Positions 1 to 11,257 of a DNA stretch of 60,000 bases are shown here, piece after piece. The notes beneath the pieces are model-generated. The model was not told the origin of the DNA, did not search any database, and was given only the letters and a program-made list of their open reading frames with translations. The position numbers were made by a program, and so were the translations under genes. Each line of letters begins with the position of its first letter. Within the stretch, counting starts at the first letter, position 1. The stretch comes from Takakia lepidozioides (Eukaryota > Streptophyta > Takakiopsida > Takakiales > Takakiaceae), in contig CM060731.1 of NCBI GenBank assembly GCA_030704615.1, forward strand, positions 76,800,756 through 76,860,755. Direction: 5' to 3'.

Positions 1-502
1 TAGTTATATGTGGCATTTAGATGCTGGAGCATGGAACAGCGCTGGCATAAGTTCCTTAAAGATCCTTCATACTGGTGGGACAGTAGCTTTTACAAGGGAA
101 GCTTTCTTCATGTAGGATAAGAAGGAGTATGAGGGAAATCTATTATGATTGTCTTGATTGTACCCCTAATAGTTAGAATCTCGCTTTGTTGTGCAAAAAC
201 TGCTTTTACTGTCCGTATCGTAGGTTGTTCTTCCTGAGCAGGGCATGAAAGTAGGATGTCCAAGGCCTTTCCCTGAAGTTTGCAAGGTACTAGGGAGGGT
301 CGAGACTGTGGCTGCTCAGCTGCTCCGTGGTCGTTTTCACAAACCACTCCAAAATCTCCATACTATAGACAAGCTGGTGTAAGTTTGGACATGTCCGTAT
401 GTTCCTCATTGCATAGAGTCCAATGGAACCCACATTGAATTTCCAGGAGAATGCCAAAGTGATAGAACCGAGAACCTATTATTAGTGGACCGAACAACCA
501 AC
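1..502 (-). other. Probable first intron of the kinesin-12-like gene
   Basis: Directly downstream of the splice donor at 502 on the minus strand, no kinesin motor sequence can be read in any frame. The stretch is therefore probably intron, with the next exon outside the window. The 79-codon frame at 108-347 has no recognisable motif. Confidence 0.4.
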
Positions 503-1438
503 CTGCACATTATGGTCCTGCCAAAAAGATGGGTCCTCCTCGAGATCAAAATGCTGCTCATTACTGTGCTGGCTAGCATGCTGCATCAACGCCATGGATC
601 TCCCTACGGTTCCCGTAGACCCCATAGCCCGTGTGCCTGAGGGCCCCGCGCCTGCTAAACTCGCACTGGACGACGACCAACCAGACTTCAGCGAACGGGT
701 CACAGTCCTACTAGGAGTTGCAGCTGAATTGTTTGGGCCATTGAAACTCCCCCCAGAAAATGGTCCACCATCTGTATCAATGGGTCCCTTTCCTTGTCCA
801 ACTCTAAGAGCACGCGGAGTTCCATGAACGTTATCTCCTCCGGCCTTGATGGCTCCTGCATGAACTATTCTACTCCCATTCCATGCTTCCCTGTGAACCT
901 CAGCGGTAGTGGCTGATTGACGGAGGTTCTTGGGGGATGTGGGTGCACTAGTGGCTGAATCCGCGCTATTACTATCCTGCAGAGTACGTGATGATGGAGA
1001 GTGCTTGAGGCCAGATGATCCCATCACATCCAGTCCAGAAGACGAAAGGTGCCGATATTGCCAGGTGTACTTGGCCTTAGTCTTTGCAGGCCCTCCCGAT
1101 TGACCTGAAGAAGAAAGCGGATTCCTTTCCGGGGTTCCTGAAGCCGAACTGTTACCCTCCACATTCTCTGATAACGCATACCCAGATGAACCTCGCTTCT
1201 TCCCTCGAGAAGAGGATGATTCTGCCTTCACTGTGGGCGGTGAGGAATCAGGGTTCTCAGTCATAGGATTGTGAGCCGCCTCTGGTATGGGACAGAAAGG
1301 ATGGCTTGCTGAAGAAGACGAGAGTGATGATTCATTCCCCTCATGTGAAGAGTTTCCGTCATTATGTTCTTGAGCTGATTTCTTTGGCGAGTTTTTCGTG
1401 AAGAAAAGAAGGGAAGACATTCCTTTTGCCATCATCAA
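503..1438 (-). CDS. Kinesin-12-like protein, first coding exon (partial gene)
   Basis: The exon encodes a Ser/Gly-rich, low-complexity N-terminal region of about 310 residues. It ends in an acidic stretch followed by DPSFWQDHNVQ, which resembles the sequence just before the first motor beta strand of plant kinesin-12 proteins (phragmoplast-orienting and related kinesins). A clean splice donor follows directly (CAG then GTTGGT on the minus strand, exon end at 503), so the rest of the open frame to 482 is intronic read-through. The start at 1438 opens with MMMAKGMSSLL and is the first ATG of the frame. The motor domain, stalk and tail should lie beyond the left edge. Family knowledge: kinesin-12 acts at the preprophase band and phragmoplast in plant cytokinesis. 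The assignment rests mainly on one short motif plus splice context, so it is probable rather than certain. Confidence 0.62.
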
Positions 1439-4400
1439 TACGTCGATCTCTCTCCTTCTTTCTCACCCTTTTGCAAGCAACACCAATTGGTAACATGAAA
1501 TTTTGGAAATTTCAGAAATTGAGACAGCTTAGGATTTATGCTACCGTGCTTATAACCTCTGCTACGTACTGTCTAACAATGACTGGTCCCTTCGTCGTTG
1601 TCCTCAACTATTACGCCAGGACGAACACGAAGCCAGATCCACAACCGAAAACTTAAAATTTTGGTGAGCTTGAACCTTACCGTCCATACTAAAACCTTCT
1701 TCACCAACCAACAAAAGATCCGCAGTCCTTACTTTCGAGAGACAAAGACTCTAATTACAGTATGCCATCACAGTACTGAACTTTACGACTAGTGAATACT
1801 GCGTCTCGACCAGAACGCCACGGAAATGACAACGCTGGTGAGTCTGGCGGCCCGAAACTGTTAGAGGGCCACTGGCTTGCAAAACAAGATGGTGAACATG
1901 CAAAGAAATTCTCCCGCCTTCTTTCATTCTGTCAAAACTCTAAGTTGCCTTGGCACACGACTCGCCTTCATTCGCTTCTTGCCCCTTTCCCCGCACGCAC
2001 TCATCAGTAAAGACAGCCTGCTGCATTCTGCATTCCACAGCTGACAAACCCCTCGTGCGCCCTGTCGTGCCCTGCCCAGCCCTGCTCTGCTGGATCTCTG
2101 TCTGCATCGACAGGAATGTCTGTCTGCGCGGCCACTGAGCGCGCTCTCTTGGAACAACGGTAACCAGTTCTTCCGGTTCCAACACGTTTCGCTCTATTAC
2201 AGGTTTCTACGGGCCATTTCTGATCCGCGGTCACTGCTCCGGTTCAGAATCTACCGTTTCTCATTCATCCGTCGCTACTTTTTGAATCTCGCGCTTCCGC
2301 CTTAAATTGGAAAAACTGTGAATTGGATGAGAAGGTGACAGAAAAATCTTTCCGTGTGGTATTAAGGAGAAATTCAAATAAGGGCAAAACAGTAGGGGCA
2401 CGTCGTCTTGGCAAATGCACGACCGAATAATGGCCTAATTATTAGTGTGACAGTTAGTGAAAGCCAAGATGGTGCTAGTTGGGCGCAGTGTTCGAAATTG
2501 TCAAGGGCCCAGGCAGACCATATGTCATCATCCATTAGGGCAACATTGTCAACACTATTATATCCATGTCCTGATCATGGACTCAGCGTTGCTTCCTCGG
2601 AAAGTTCTCCCATCTATCGATGTTTCTCCTCATGTTGTATCTTCTCCTCAGTTTCTTGTTATTATGACGCCTCTTCGATACAGATAGCTCCACGTAACGT
2701 GTCGCCCTCACAAGTGAATCGCTCCCAGTGTTCATGTATTGACTCTGTGGGTCTTCAACGTGGCTTGGTCACCCTGATATCTCTAATGCTTTCAGGCCCC
2801 GTCTCTCCACCTCCAGGGCTCTGTTGGGCCTCCTCCCTGCTGCCTCCTGACAAAAGGCCCAAATTCAAATTCTTCCGCTCAGGGCTTTCAAATCTAGGTT
2901 CCCCCCCTAGCCCTCAACTAATCCCTTCCTCTGTTCCGAAAGTCATGCCCTCTTCTACTGCTGTAATCCTCTCACTTCCCCTTCTCTCCTACAAGATCAA
3001 GATCAAAGAAATCATGGGAAAGAGGGCCTGCGAATAACAGTTTCCTGTACTCAACATTGAATTAAATGGTATGGTGCAGCGCTTCCACTCCACCTCCATA
3101 ACCAGCCCAAATCGCAGCCCAGATCGCAGCACATCCACTCGACATTCACAACCACACCATATCGCAGCCCATATGGAACCCAAGAAATCCTCCATAACAT
3201 AACTACCTACATCCGTAACCCTAAACAGATCGCAACTTAGGAAGATTCCCCATAACAATTACATACACCTATAATCCGTAAGTGCTGCGAAAATCTGATA
3301 TGCAAGCTGGCGAGAGGACCCCTGGAGGTTGAGAGCTTGGCGAAACGAAGGGTTGTGATGCGGCCGCCTAGGCGATAATGCATGGTCATGATGTGGCCCC
3401 TTGGCGATAGGACATGGACCCACGTATGGTTAGGGTGGCGCGAATTGGTGGGCCCACGATGGCGTCGATTAGGCACAAGATATTCCAGCAATGGCGCTTT
3501 ATGCGGAATTTTAGGCGTTTTGACCCCCCTAATTCCTTTGTACAAGTACCCAGGGCATTTGGCAGCTCGAAATTTGACGATTTTCCGCCAAAAAAAAAAC
3601 ACTGTAACAGACTGCTAATGGCATATCTTCAAAATGCTAGCTATGCAAATAGTTCACAACTTGAGAGCCCAATTTATTTCTTAAGTCTCCGCCATGGCCG
3701 CCTACACTAAGTAACTTACTTATGCACTACTCTTATGCTACTCACAATGATAAACAATTGTTTTCCCGGTGACAGACTTCTTCTTGAAGTGTTTTCTTTG
3801 GGGGTGCACTATAGAGATATCACATGGAAGACTCCACATGCTGTGGATATCGGTAACCATTCTCTGTTCAAACAAATTCAACAGGATACTTTGAGCCATT
3901 CGAGTCGAGGCTCCATAGGCTACATTACGAATAACAGGCCACATTTGTGGAGGGACCTCATGTCTTTCTATGAGGATAGTCCCCACTGACTTGTTGATAT
4001 GCAAAAGCACACCAACTCTGGTTTGCCCATTGCTATTCCTCAACCAAAAGGCTAGATCACCTCGCAACATTTGCAATGACCCTATTCTCTCTCATGATAT
4101 TGAACATGAATATCAAAACATATAGATTATGATAATACCACCCAAATATTGGGCATTGACAGCCTAATTTTGGATGTGAGATATTTGGGAGTTAGGATTT
4201 TGTATATAAAGATTGGGTTCAAGCTATATCACTAAGGGTTTCTCAATGCGAAACCCACCACTGCGTAGGTTTGTGGCTATATCACCAAATGTTTCTTAAT
4301 ACGATCCGCCGCCGCTGCCATAGGTTTAGGGTTGCTGGCTATACTACTCAAGGTTTCGCCTTGCAAAATCTTGGTTGAATTAGAGTTTGTATATGGCGTC

Positions 4401-5843
4401 GTTTGTTTTTCGATGAAGGTGAATCATAGAAAATAGTTTAATATTAAAATAATTATTTAAGTTTTTAATATGTCCTAGTTTGCAAGTAATTATTTGGAGT
4501 GTATTCAATGTTTATAAATGTAGAGATAGGGCATGTGGTTTGTCGAATTGGTGCAGATGTACCGTATAAACGCATCACTCCTGTATACCCGCTTATGGTT
4601 TGTTTATCGTTTTGAAACGAGGTTTAAAAACATAAAACCCCCATCACCATAGTGTGCTCATGTAAACATGCTCACATTGTGCTCACACTATCCCAACCTC
4701 CTGCTGGAGCTAATAGCTCCCATGTTTCCTTTTGTAAGATTCCAAAGAAAGATGCTTCCTAGATTTAGTCTTTCTAAGCGAGCCTGGTATGAAAAAAGGG
4801 TGGGGATCCTTCATACAAAGACCAAGTCTGGTAAGAAAACATGGACATACTAGTCCAAGAGTGGTTGCAACTTGTAACCAAGGGCCAGAGGATTGCCCAA
4901 TTTTCACAAAGACTTGAAAATCCCATAGATGCACCAAAAGATTTTTCTTCTTTTTTAAATCTCTTTATATACCAGTTGGGTTGGTTAGTAGATGGGTGAC
5001 ATCCAACATATAACTATGTGGCATTGAACCCACAACCATTTTGTAAAACGATTCCCTTTCATCCATGGGTTGGTTATCATCGATAACATCCAACATACAC
5101 GTATCTTGCTTTGAACCCGCAACCATTTGTAAAGCGACCTTGTGCCGTAACTTAACCACAGGGCCACCCGTGGAATATGTCCACGAACCCACATAGTGGA
5201 CCACGTGGCGGCCTGATTTTATTCGTGAATATACAATTTAGAGAATATTACAGGAGGCTAGTAGTAGGCCCATGTGTTGTCACATAATAATTGGTTGAGA
5301 GTTAGCTTTCCTATAAACTGTGCATCTTTTTATGTGAACGGTTTGCATGCGATTATGGTATGATCGGACGGCCAGAAGGATAGAGTAAAAGAGGATGCGC
5401 AGTGTGTTGCGGAAGTATGGTGGAGCCGCAGGGGGTGGAGGCAACGATCGTGTCGGCCATGGATTCGGTGGTGCAGATCCTGGTGACGGCGTGTGCTGAC
5501 ACCTGTGAGGTTCCAGCTCTGTAGTAGCTTGCTGGAGGACACGTATGGTCTCACGGCCTTGCCTTATATTGCAGCTCAAACACGGCACTGTCATCTCGCA
5601 CAACATTCTCCTCTTCTTCAGCAGCTTTCAATTTGTCTACATCGTCAAGCATAGCATCTAGAGACGTGTGCATCTTCGAGCAGGCTAGAGCGAGTCCACA
5701 GGATTGATAAATAGAAGTCTAGAGAGCTCTTCAAGGTTTCTGCAAGCTCCAGTTTGCAGCACACGGCTGTAGCTGTCCGCCCCCTGTCCGCATTCAAAAC
5801 TCTGTTGGAAGTTCTCAAATCTCTAGTCTAAGCGGTAGCTACA
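1439..5843. other. Long spacer between the kinesin gene and small basic gene A
   Basis: About 1439-2400 is the 5' flank of the kinesin exon. A 209-codon frame at 2408-3037 (plus) is pyrimidine-rich, has no domain and is not called. At 4977-5137 there are two adjacent degenerate copies of a roughly 70-80 bp unit (GGTTGGTTA..., CATCCAACATA..., TTGAACCC.CAACCATTT). At about 4210-4375 there are three diverged copies of a unit containing CTATATCAC or CTATACTAC followed by a GGTTTC-like stretch. The rest, including the A/T-rich part near 4430-4560, holds nothing I can identify. Confidence 0.5.
4977..5137. repeat. Two-copy degenerate direct repeat (about 80 bp unit)
   Basis: The two units share GGTTGGTTA at the start, CATCCAACATA in the middle and TTGAACCC.CAACCATTT at the end. 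They differ by scattered substitutions and short indels. No coding function or terminal structure is visible. It may be a fragment of an old repeat. Confidence 0.55.
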
Positions 5844-6681
5844 ATGGCATTCGGAAGAACGCGCGCAACAACTGCCAATGGCGGGATGGGCTACCCCACC
5901 ACCACCACCGGGGGAGCTGGAACAAGCACCAGGAACCGTGGGTGGGGGAATATGAAAGGTTTACGGGGAAGGAAGAGTGCGCCCGCTGCAGTGGTTGAGA
6001 ACAAGCTGTCAAGCCCAACTGTAAAATTCACTGACTTGCGCGCAGCCTCTGGGAGAAGAATGGCGGTTGCGGGCGCAACCATTGGGGAGAAGCTATCGCA
6101 TGCTCGGGCCACCTTGCGCCTTGGCTTTTATACCGTTACCCACCCCATCCATCCCATACGTAGAGTTGCAGCCAAGGAAGCTAGCCACAACATCAAAGCT
6201 GCTGCCACAGGTATAGTGAATTTTTCTTCCCAGACCCACTCCCACAGTTTTCACAGATGTCGTAAAGTCAGATAATGTCGTTCACTCATGCTTGCAGGTA
6301 TTCTTGGTCTTACTCCCACTTCATTGTCTCCTGACATGTCACGGTGCTTCTTGTTCACATTGGGCTGTTGCATTCGTGTGACTCGTGGCCGATCAGATAG
6401 CTACCTCTTCAGAGAATTTGATAGAGCTCTACCATTGGCGATCTGACCATTTGATCATGTCAATGCAGTTGTACAATATTCTGAAACAAAAGAGGGATTT
6501 TGTGAGCACATGGAGATCAGAGTGGCTGAATTGTCTTCTAACCAGAGGAATTTCTCTTTTGTTGGGTGGACCTTCCACAGAGAGGAAAAGACAGAAGATT
6601 GCTCGTGCCGTCGATAACGAATCCAGGAAGCGTGCAACGGTCCGTGAACGTCGTGCCCGGAACTTGAACACTGCGCTGTAA
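5844..6681 (+). CDS. Small basic two-exon protein, gene A (unknown family)
   Basis: Exon 1 is 5844-6210 and ends ACAG before GTATAG. Exon 2 is 6581-6681, after CTTCCACAG, giving a 155-residue product. I do not recognise the family. The N-terminus is Gly/Thr-rich. The core contains SPTVKFTDLRAASG, then MAVAGA.IGEKL, RATLRLGFY and HPIHPIRRVAAKE. The second exon gives a highly charged helix (ERKRQKIARAVDNESRKRA) ending in VRERRARNLNTAL. The protein is strongly basic, and no signal peptide or membrane segment is seen. Gene B at 9257-10059 has the same core, a phase-1 intron at the same codon and an equal-length exon 2. Conservation of both structure and sequence makes a real gene likely. The role is unknown; nucleic-acid or organelle association is only a guess from the charge. 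Confidence 0.78.
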
Positions 6682-7361
6682 ATACGATGAAGGCATCATC
6701 CACCATAATGGCTAGAAATGTAATTACCGAGTTCCCTTGTGCGACTCCAGACTGAAACTTGATTTCAAGTAAACACGGTTCTTCCTTCTGCCTGCGACAT
6801 TGTATATTACACAAGAGTTTCACTACAATTTTGAGCACTCAGAACGGAGAGTTTGTGGGAGATTTCGTTGATCGATGTGTTTACTAGTCCGTTACATATC
6901 TAGATGTGGCGACGTTACATCTTGGTGGGTAGCACCATGTACTTGTAATAGAAGTATTCTCTTCTGTTTATGTAAAATAAGCTGGCCGATGAGCAATAAA
7001 TGGAACTGTGTTTGAGATATAATGAATGTGGAAACAACTGGTGTAAGTATCTTGTTTCATACCAGATTCTCAAATGCTGACCACGGCTTCCTTGAGCCAT
7101 TGAGTGTATCTGAAAGTTGATCCGAGCCTGGCAAATCAGCAGCAACGTCACGGTATGCAGATGATAATCTGCCAAAATGCAGAATCGAGTCGTCCTCCGG
7201 CCTGTCTCTCTCAGTTATAAATTAGTGCTCAAAGAGCTGGTTCATTTGGAAGCTGCATACTTGGGTTGTATACAGTACTGAAGACTTTCAAGAGAGGGAA
7301 AAGTTTGCAGTCGGTTCAGTTCCGAATAACTAAAGCGTTGCAAACTACTCATGAGTTCTGA
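6682..7361. other. 3' flank of gene A and spacer
   Basis: This is presumably the 3' UTR and downstream flank of gene A, leading into the tandem duplication at 7362. No further coding sequence was recognised on either strand. Confidence 0.45.
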
Positions 7362-7639
7362 AAAACTATTCCTTTCAAGCTGCCGATGAGCGTTATGAAT
7401 GTGAGCTAATGAAACGACCGGTACTTCTCATTCACAAGTAGAGATCTTGTTGTGACAGCTGCAGTATATCATGTCCTACACACGAGAATGATAGTACCAA
7501 AAACTATTCCTTTCAAGCTGCCGATGAGCGTTATGAATGTGAGCTAATGAAACGACCGGTACTTCTCATTCACAAGCAGAGATCTTGTTGTGGCAGCTGC
7601 AGTATATCATGTCCTACACACGAGAATGATAGTACCAAA
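7362..7639. repeat. 139-bp perfect-length tandem duplication
   Basis: Positions 7362-7500 and 7501-7639 are two head-to-tail copies starting AAAACTATTCCTTTCAAGC and ending GATAGTACC plus A. By eye they differ at only a few positions (for example AAGTAG against AAGCAG, and GTGACAG against GTGGCAG), so the duplication is young. It lies about 150 bp upstream of the B3-domain frame and could duplicate promoter elements. Confidence 0.9.
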
Positions 7640-7793
7640 GACAGTCAGCTTGTTTTGGAATCTACAGTAAAGTGCATCTTCTGATTACTGTTTTCCACCC
7701 ACCAGTTCTGTACTTAGCGAAGTAGATCATTGAAGTGGGTACCTTGGCTCAACAAATGTGAAGGGTTGCAGCCAGCCTGTGGATTAAAACCTC

Positions 7794-8150
7794 ATGGAAG
7801 AAATAATTTTCCTAAAATCGTTGACGTGGAGTGACATAAAGCACAGACTCGTCATACCAAAGAAAAACAAGCTCTACGACATCATTCAAGCTGAATTAGC
7901 TGATGCAACTGTTGCAGCTGTAACAAAACAGCTCCAGGATGTTGACAGTGGGCAAACATTCGAGATGAAGTTCGCGACCTATGAGTCAAATCCTGCTATG
8001 GCTGTATCTAAAGGCTGGACAGAGTACCTCAACTTCAAAAGCTTGAGTGAGAGAGACGTACTCATGATCACGGAATCCTACCGTATTAATATTATCGGAC
8101 GTGAAGATGACGCAGATGAAGGGCATGATCAGAACTGGCATGCTACATGA
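7794..8150 (+). CDS. Mini B3-domain protein (single B3 domain, 118 residues)
   Basis: The 118-residue product is almost entirely one B3-type DNA-binding fold. It begins IIFLKSLTWSDIKHRLVIPKKN, which matches the B3 opening (F.K.LT.SD...RL.IPKK). It continues with the strand containing FEMKFATYES, then KGWTEYLNFKSL, and closes SERDVLMI, equivalent to the usual tryptophan strand and L..GD... strand. There is no ARF, AUX/IAA, AP2 or other accessory domain. The ATG at 7794 starts only a few residues before the domain. Family knowledge: B3 proteins (ARF, LAV, RAV and REM classes) bind DNA in plant nuclei. REM-type proteins can be as small as one or two B3 units. It could also be a fragment of a larger B3 gene. 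There is no frame damage. Confidence 0.68.
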   Translation: MEEIIFLKSLTWSDIKHRLVIPKKNKLYDIIQAELADATVAAVTKQLQDVDSGQTFEMKFATYESNPAMAVSKGWTEYLNFKSLSERDVLMITESYRINIIGREDDADEGHDQNWHAT

Positions 8151-9256
8151 TGAAGGATGATGGAAATATAGTGCACAATCACGGGGCAACTAAGCTGTTA
8201 GATAGACAGTTAGTCTTTCAGACTAGATTCAACTGTTTCACCCAGATCTCTGCGGGAAACAGTTTGTTCCACTGAACATTGCTAACATTGACCAGTGACA
8301 ATTATGGAAAGAAATGTAGACATTGCCTAGCGCCTTCAAAACTTGGAGCAAAAAATTTCTATGTGAAAAGAATTGTCCCTCTGTCTGGCTCACTTTCACA
8401 TGTAGCCAACGCCTAGCCAACGCTTAGAAGAGATTCAAGAATTTCCAAGTATGTTTGTAAGCAGGTACGTCCTGTATCTCATATCTGGGACGGTTTCTTA
8501 TTCCCGAATTCTAACCTAATTTTTCTTCACTTCCATTTTGCGAGCCTCAGACTCTTAGTATTGGGTGATTGCACGAGAGTATCTGCGTCAGAAAGGGAAA
8601 GAAACTCGGGAGGAAGGAGATGAAGTTCTGGGAACATGGGAACAAAAATGGGAACCTCTGCAGCACTTGCGACAACTGCTATCTGGCGGTTAGCACGAGC
8701 ATCTCGCCGGCTACAGCCGGTGAGGGCTTGCGTCATACCACGTGTGCGATCAGGATGGGTAGCATTTCATTTGCAATAAACACTAACTAGTAAAATATCG
8801 ACACGTTATCTAACCCTAAATAACTCTTACACGTCCGAAAGGACGTATTGGATGACCGACACGTGGTTTCACAGTCTCCGAGGTCTCGCGAGTACAAAGC
8901 ATGGAGCCAGCAAGCGACTAATAGAGTTCTCACTTCGACGCCATCTCTCCCACTTTCTCTCTCTGTCTCTCTCACAGCAATTGTCTGCAGTCGTGAAGAT
9001 TTGTTACTCACCTCACCTTCTGTGCCTCCGGATTCTTCACTTGTGCAGCTTCGTCCTACATTCTCACAATCGCTGTGTCAGCTGCATTGCATTCACTAGT
9101 AGCATTTTGGCTTTGTCTGCCTATCTTTAGTTCCATACTCAAGTAGAATCTGTTGTCAGTACTTCACTTCCGTTTTGTCGAAGTGTACATAGCTTCAATT
9201 ACGTCTGTCTCGTTGCGAGGATCAACAGGTTCCGGTTGAGAAAACTAGCTACTTGA
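8151..9256. other. Spacer and presumed promoter/5' UTR of gene B
   Basis: No convincing gene is visible. The last 300 bases before the gene B start are pyrimidine-rich, with CTCTCTCTGTCTCTCTC near 8955, as often seen in plant 5' UTRs. Frames of 60-92 codons here lack recognisable motifs and overlap one another on both strands. Confidence 0.45.
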
Positions 9257-10059
9257 ATGGCAAGGAGTACAGCTGCTACAACAGCCAACGGGGCTGCCGC
9301 GGGCAAAGGTAGGAGGAACAATGCGGTCACCGCAGTGGCGAAGAACAAGGCGATGAGCCCCACTGTGAAGTTTGTGGATTTGAAAGCTGCCGCTGGGGAG
9401 AAAATGGCAGTTGCTGGTGCGAAGCTCGGAGAGAAAATGGTGCATTTGCGAGCCACTGTGCGTCTCGGCTTCTACCGCATTCGCCATCCCGTGCATCCCG
9501 TCCGCAGAGTGGCTGCCACAGAGTCTACCCGGGAGCTGAAAGCTGCTGCCACAGGTAACCGATCCTGCCACTGTCAACAGCTAAACAGCTATAGTCACTT
9601 AGTGAGCCATCGAGGCTCATAGTCTTGATATATCACAGAATTGTCTACATGAGCTCTGAAAGAAACTTGCAAAACTTCAGGCGTTGCTTGTGTTGTCAGT
9701 GAGCCTCGACATTAGCGAGGGTCAAGTAGAATCTGGAAGTGCAACATTGCAGGTTGGAGTAGATTTGAGACGATTTCGATCGGTGGAAATGGAACTTATA
9801 ATATACAGCTAGCACTGCATTGTGTGTGGAATTGCATTTATCCATGGTTGCTGAGCCCCTCATGGCCAGCCCGCCTTTGTTACCGACAAGATGATGGGTG
9901 GGTCCCAGTGTAAATTCTTACACATTCGCTTATTTCTAACTAGTATTGATCATTGCAGAGAGGAGGAAAATGAAGGAGGCTCGAGCAAGAGACGGAGCCA
10001 TGAGACAGCGCGCTCTGGTGCGCGAGCGTCGAGCTAAAATGCTCAGTAAATCCATGTAA
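9257..10059 (+). CDS. Small basic two-exon protein, gene B (paralogue of gene A)
   Basis: Exon 1 is 9257-9554 (ends ACAG before GTAACC) and exon 2 is 9959-10059 (after CATTGCAG), giving 132 residues. It shares the core with gene A: SPTVKFVDLKAAAGEKMAVA, GAKLGEKMVHLRATVRLGFY, HPVHPVRRVAATE and LKAAATERR. It also shares the terminal charged helix ending VRERRAKMLSKSM. The phase-1 intron falls in the same codon and exon 2 is 101 bases in both genes. Gene B lacks most of the Gly-rich N-terminal extension of gene A. The family is not recognised. The pair arose by duplication in direct orientation about 3.4 kb apart. The changes are mostly conservative (I/V, K/R, A/S), which suggests selection on both copies. 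Confidence 0.78.
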
Positions 10060-10646
10060 AACCACTTGTTGTGAATCAGATTCTTCACTGACATCACCAC
10101 CTCGTTGTATGTACGTCTTTGCTTCCAGACGTCACTGGCACGTCCTCGAAAGATCTGCCAAAGCAGGTCTTGCAGCCCATTTCGCAACTTAGATTACTAA
10201 ACATGCTCATTCCTCTCGGTAGCAAGCTGAAATTCTTGTATAGGTTTTGAAGAGGTGATCAATAGGTTTATGGGTGATTGTACCCAAGCAGTCTGTCACT
10301 GGGGTGATGTATATAGTAATAATTCAGCTCTTTCCATTACTTTTAGCCGACCATTTCGACTAGACCATTTCGACTAGATGGGATCGTGAAGATCATCAAC
10401 TATCAATGTACAATTTCAATGATCATGAATTACAATGATTCCACAACCGCGCAGCTGCACTTGCATCAGCTTGCAGAACTCAAATACATCTACCTGGTCT
10501 ACTTTTCTTCCTTTCAGAGTCATCCCACATAGTCTGGCAAATTTGGCGTGGGGCCCCTTTGACTTACATCTCCTCCTGCTTCCCTGCAAATTCTCCACAA
10601 TCAGGACCATCTAGCTCAGTTTCACCTCACAATCAAACATACTCCC

Positions 10647-10682
<36 letters not shown>

Positions 10683-11257
10683 ACAGATGTTTTGTTTTCC
10701 TCTTGAGATGTTTGTTTACCCTAGCCTTGTGGCCTTACATACATCCTACACCCAGTTTGGACAGCGCCCAGTCTGTGCACACTTTGTAAGGTGGTCACTC
10801 CCCATATTCGCTCTAAATCAACGCTCCTTACTCGGTCTTTTCACAGCTTCCTCCACTAAGTACACCTCCAATCTTGACAACGAACCATATGCGCGTTTGA
10901 TTCTCACAAGGACTATGTAGAGACTATCTGTGTATGGGTTAAAAACGTTACACCCGAAACTTTCTCGTAAAGCAGGCCGTACATAAACGTAAGCGTACCG
11001 CATACTTCTCGTTCACTTTAGGAAACTTTAACACCGTCTACAAGAAGAGGATGGTAAGAGGATGAGCAAAAGAGTAAAATTTTCGAGGAGAAGCATAGTC
11101 CCAACCCAAGCAGCTTGCAGCACGGGATGGCAAATGCTTTCAACACTTCGGGAATGGGTTTCTTCTTGTGGGGATTGCCGGTGTCATAGTGAAAGATTGT
11201 GCACTTGAAATGTTTGTGAGCACATGTATGAAGGTCTCCTAAGACACCCGCGTTGAC
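10060..11257. other. Spacer between gene B and PPR gene 1
   Basis: This holds the gene B 3' flank, a short GA microsatellite at 10651-10678 and the presumed promoter/5' leader of PPR gene 1. Frames on the minus strand at 10416-11434 show no domain. Confidence 0.5.
10651..10678. repeat. (GA)n microsatellite
   Basis: Fourteen uninterrupted GA units are visible. A similar (AG)n run occurs inside intron 1 of the decarboxylase gene. Confidence 0.95.

Noticed and set aside
2408-3037. 209-codon plus-strand open frame
   Set aside because: Pyrimidine-rich, Ser/Pro/Leu low complexity, no motif, no paralogue in the window; likely a chance frame.
4965-5204. 79-codon minus-strand frame with an internal repeat
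   Set aside because: The internal repeat is the DNA-level direct repeat; no other sign of coding.
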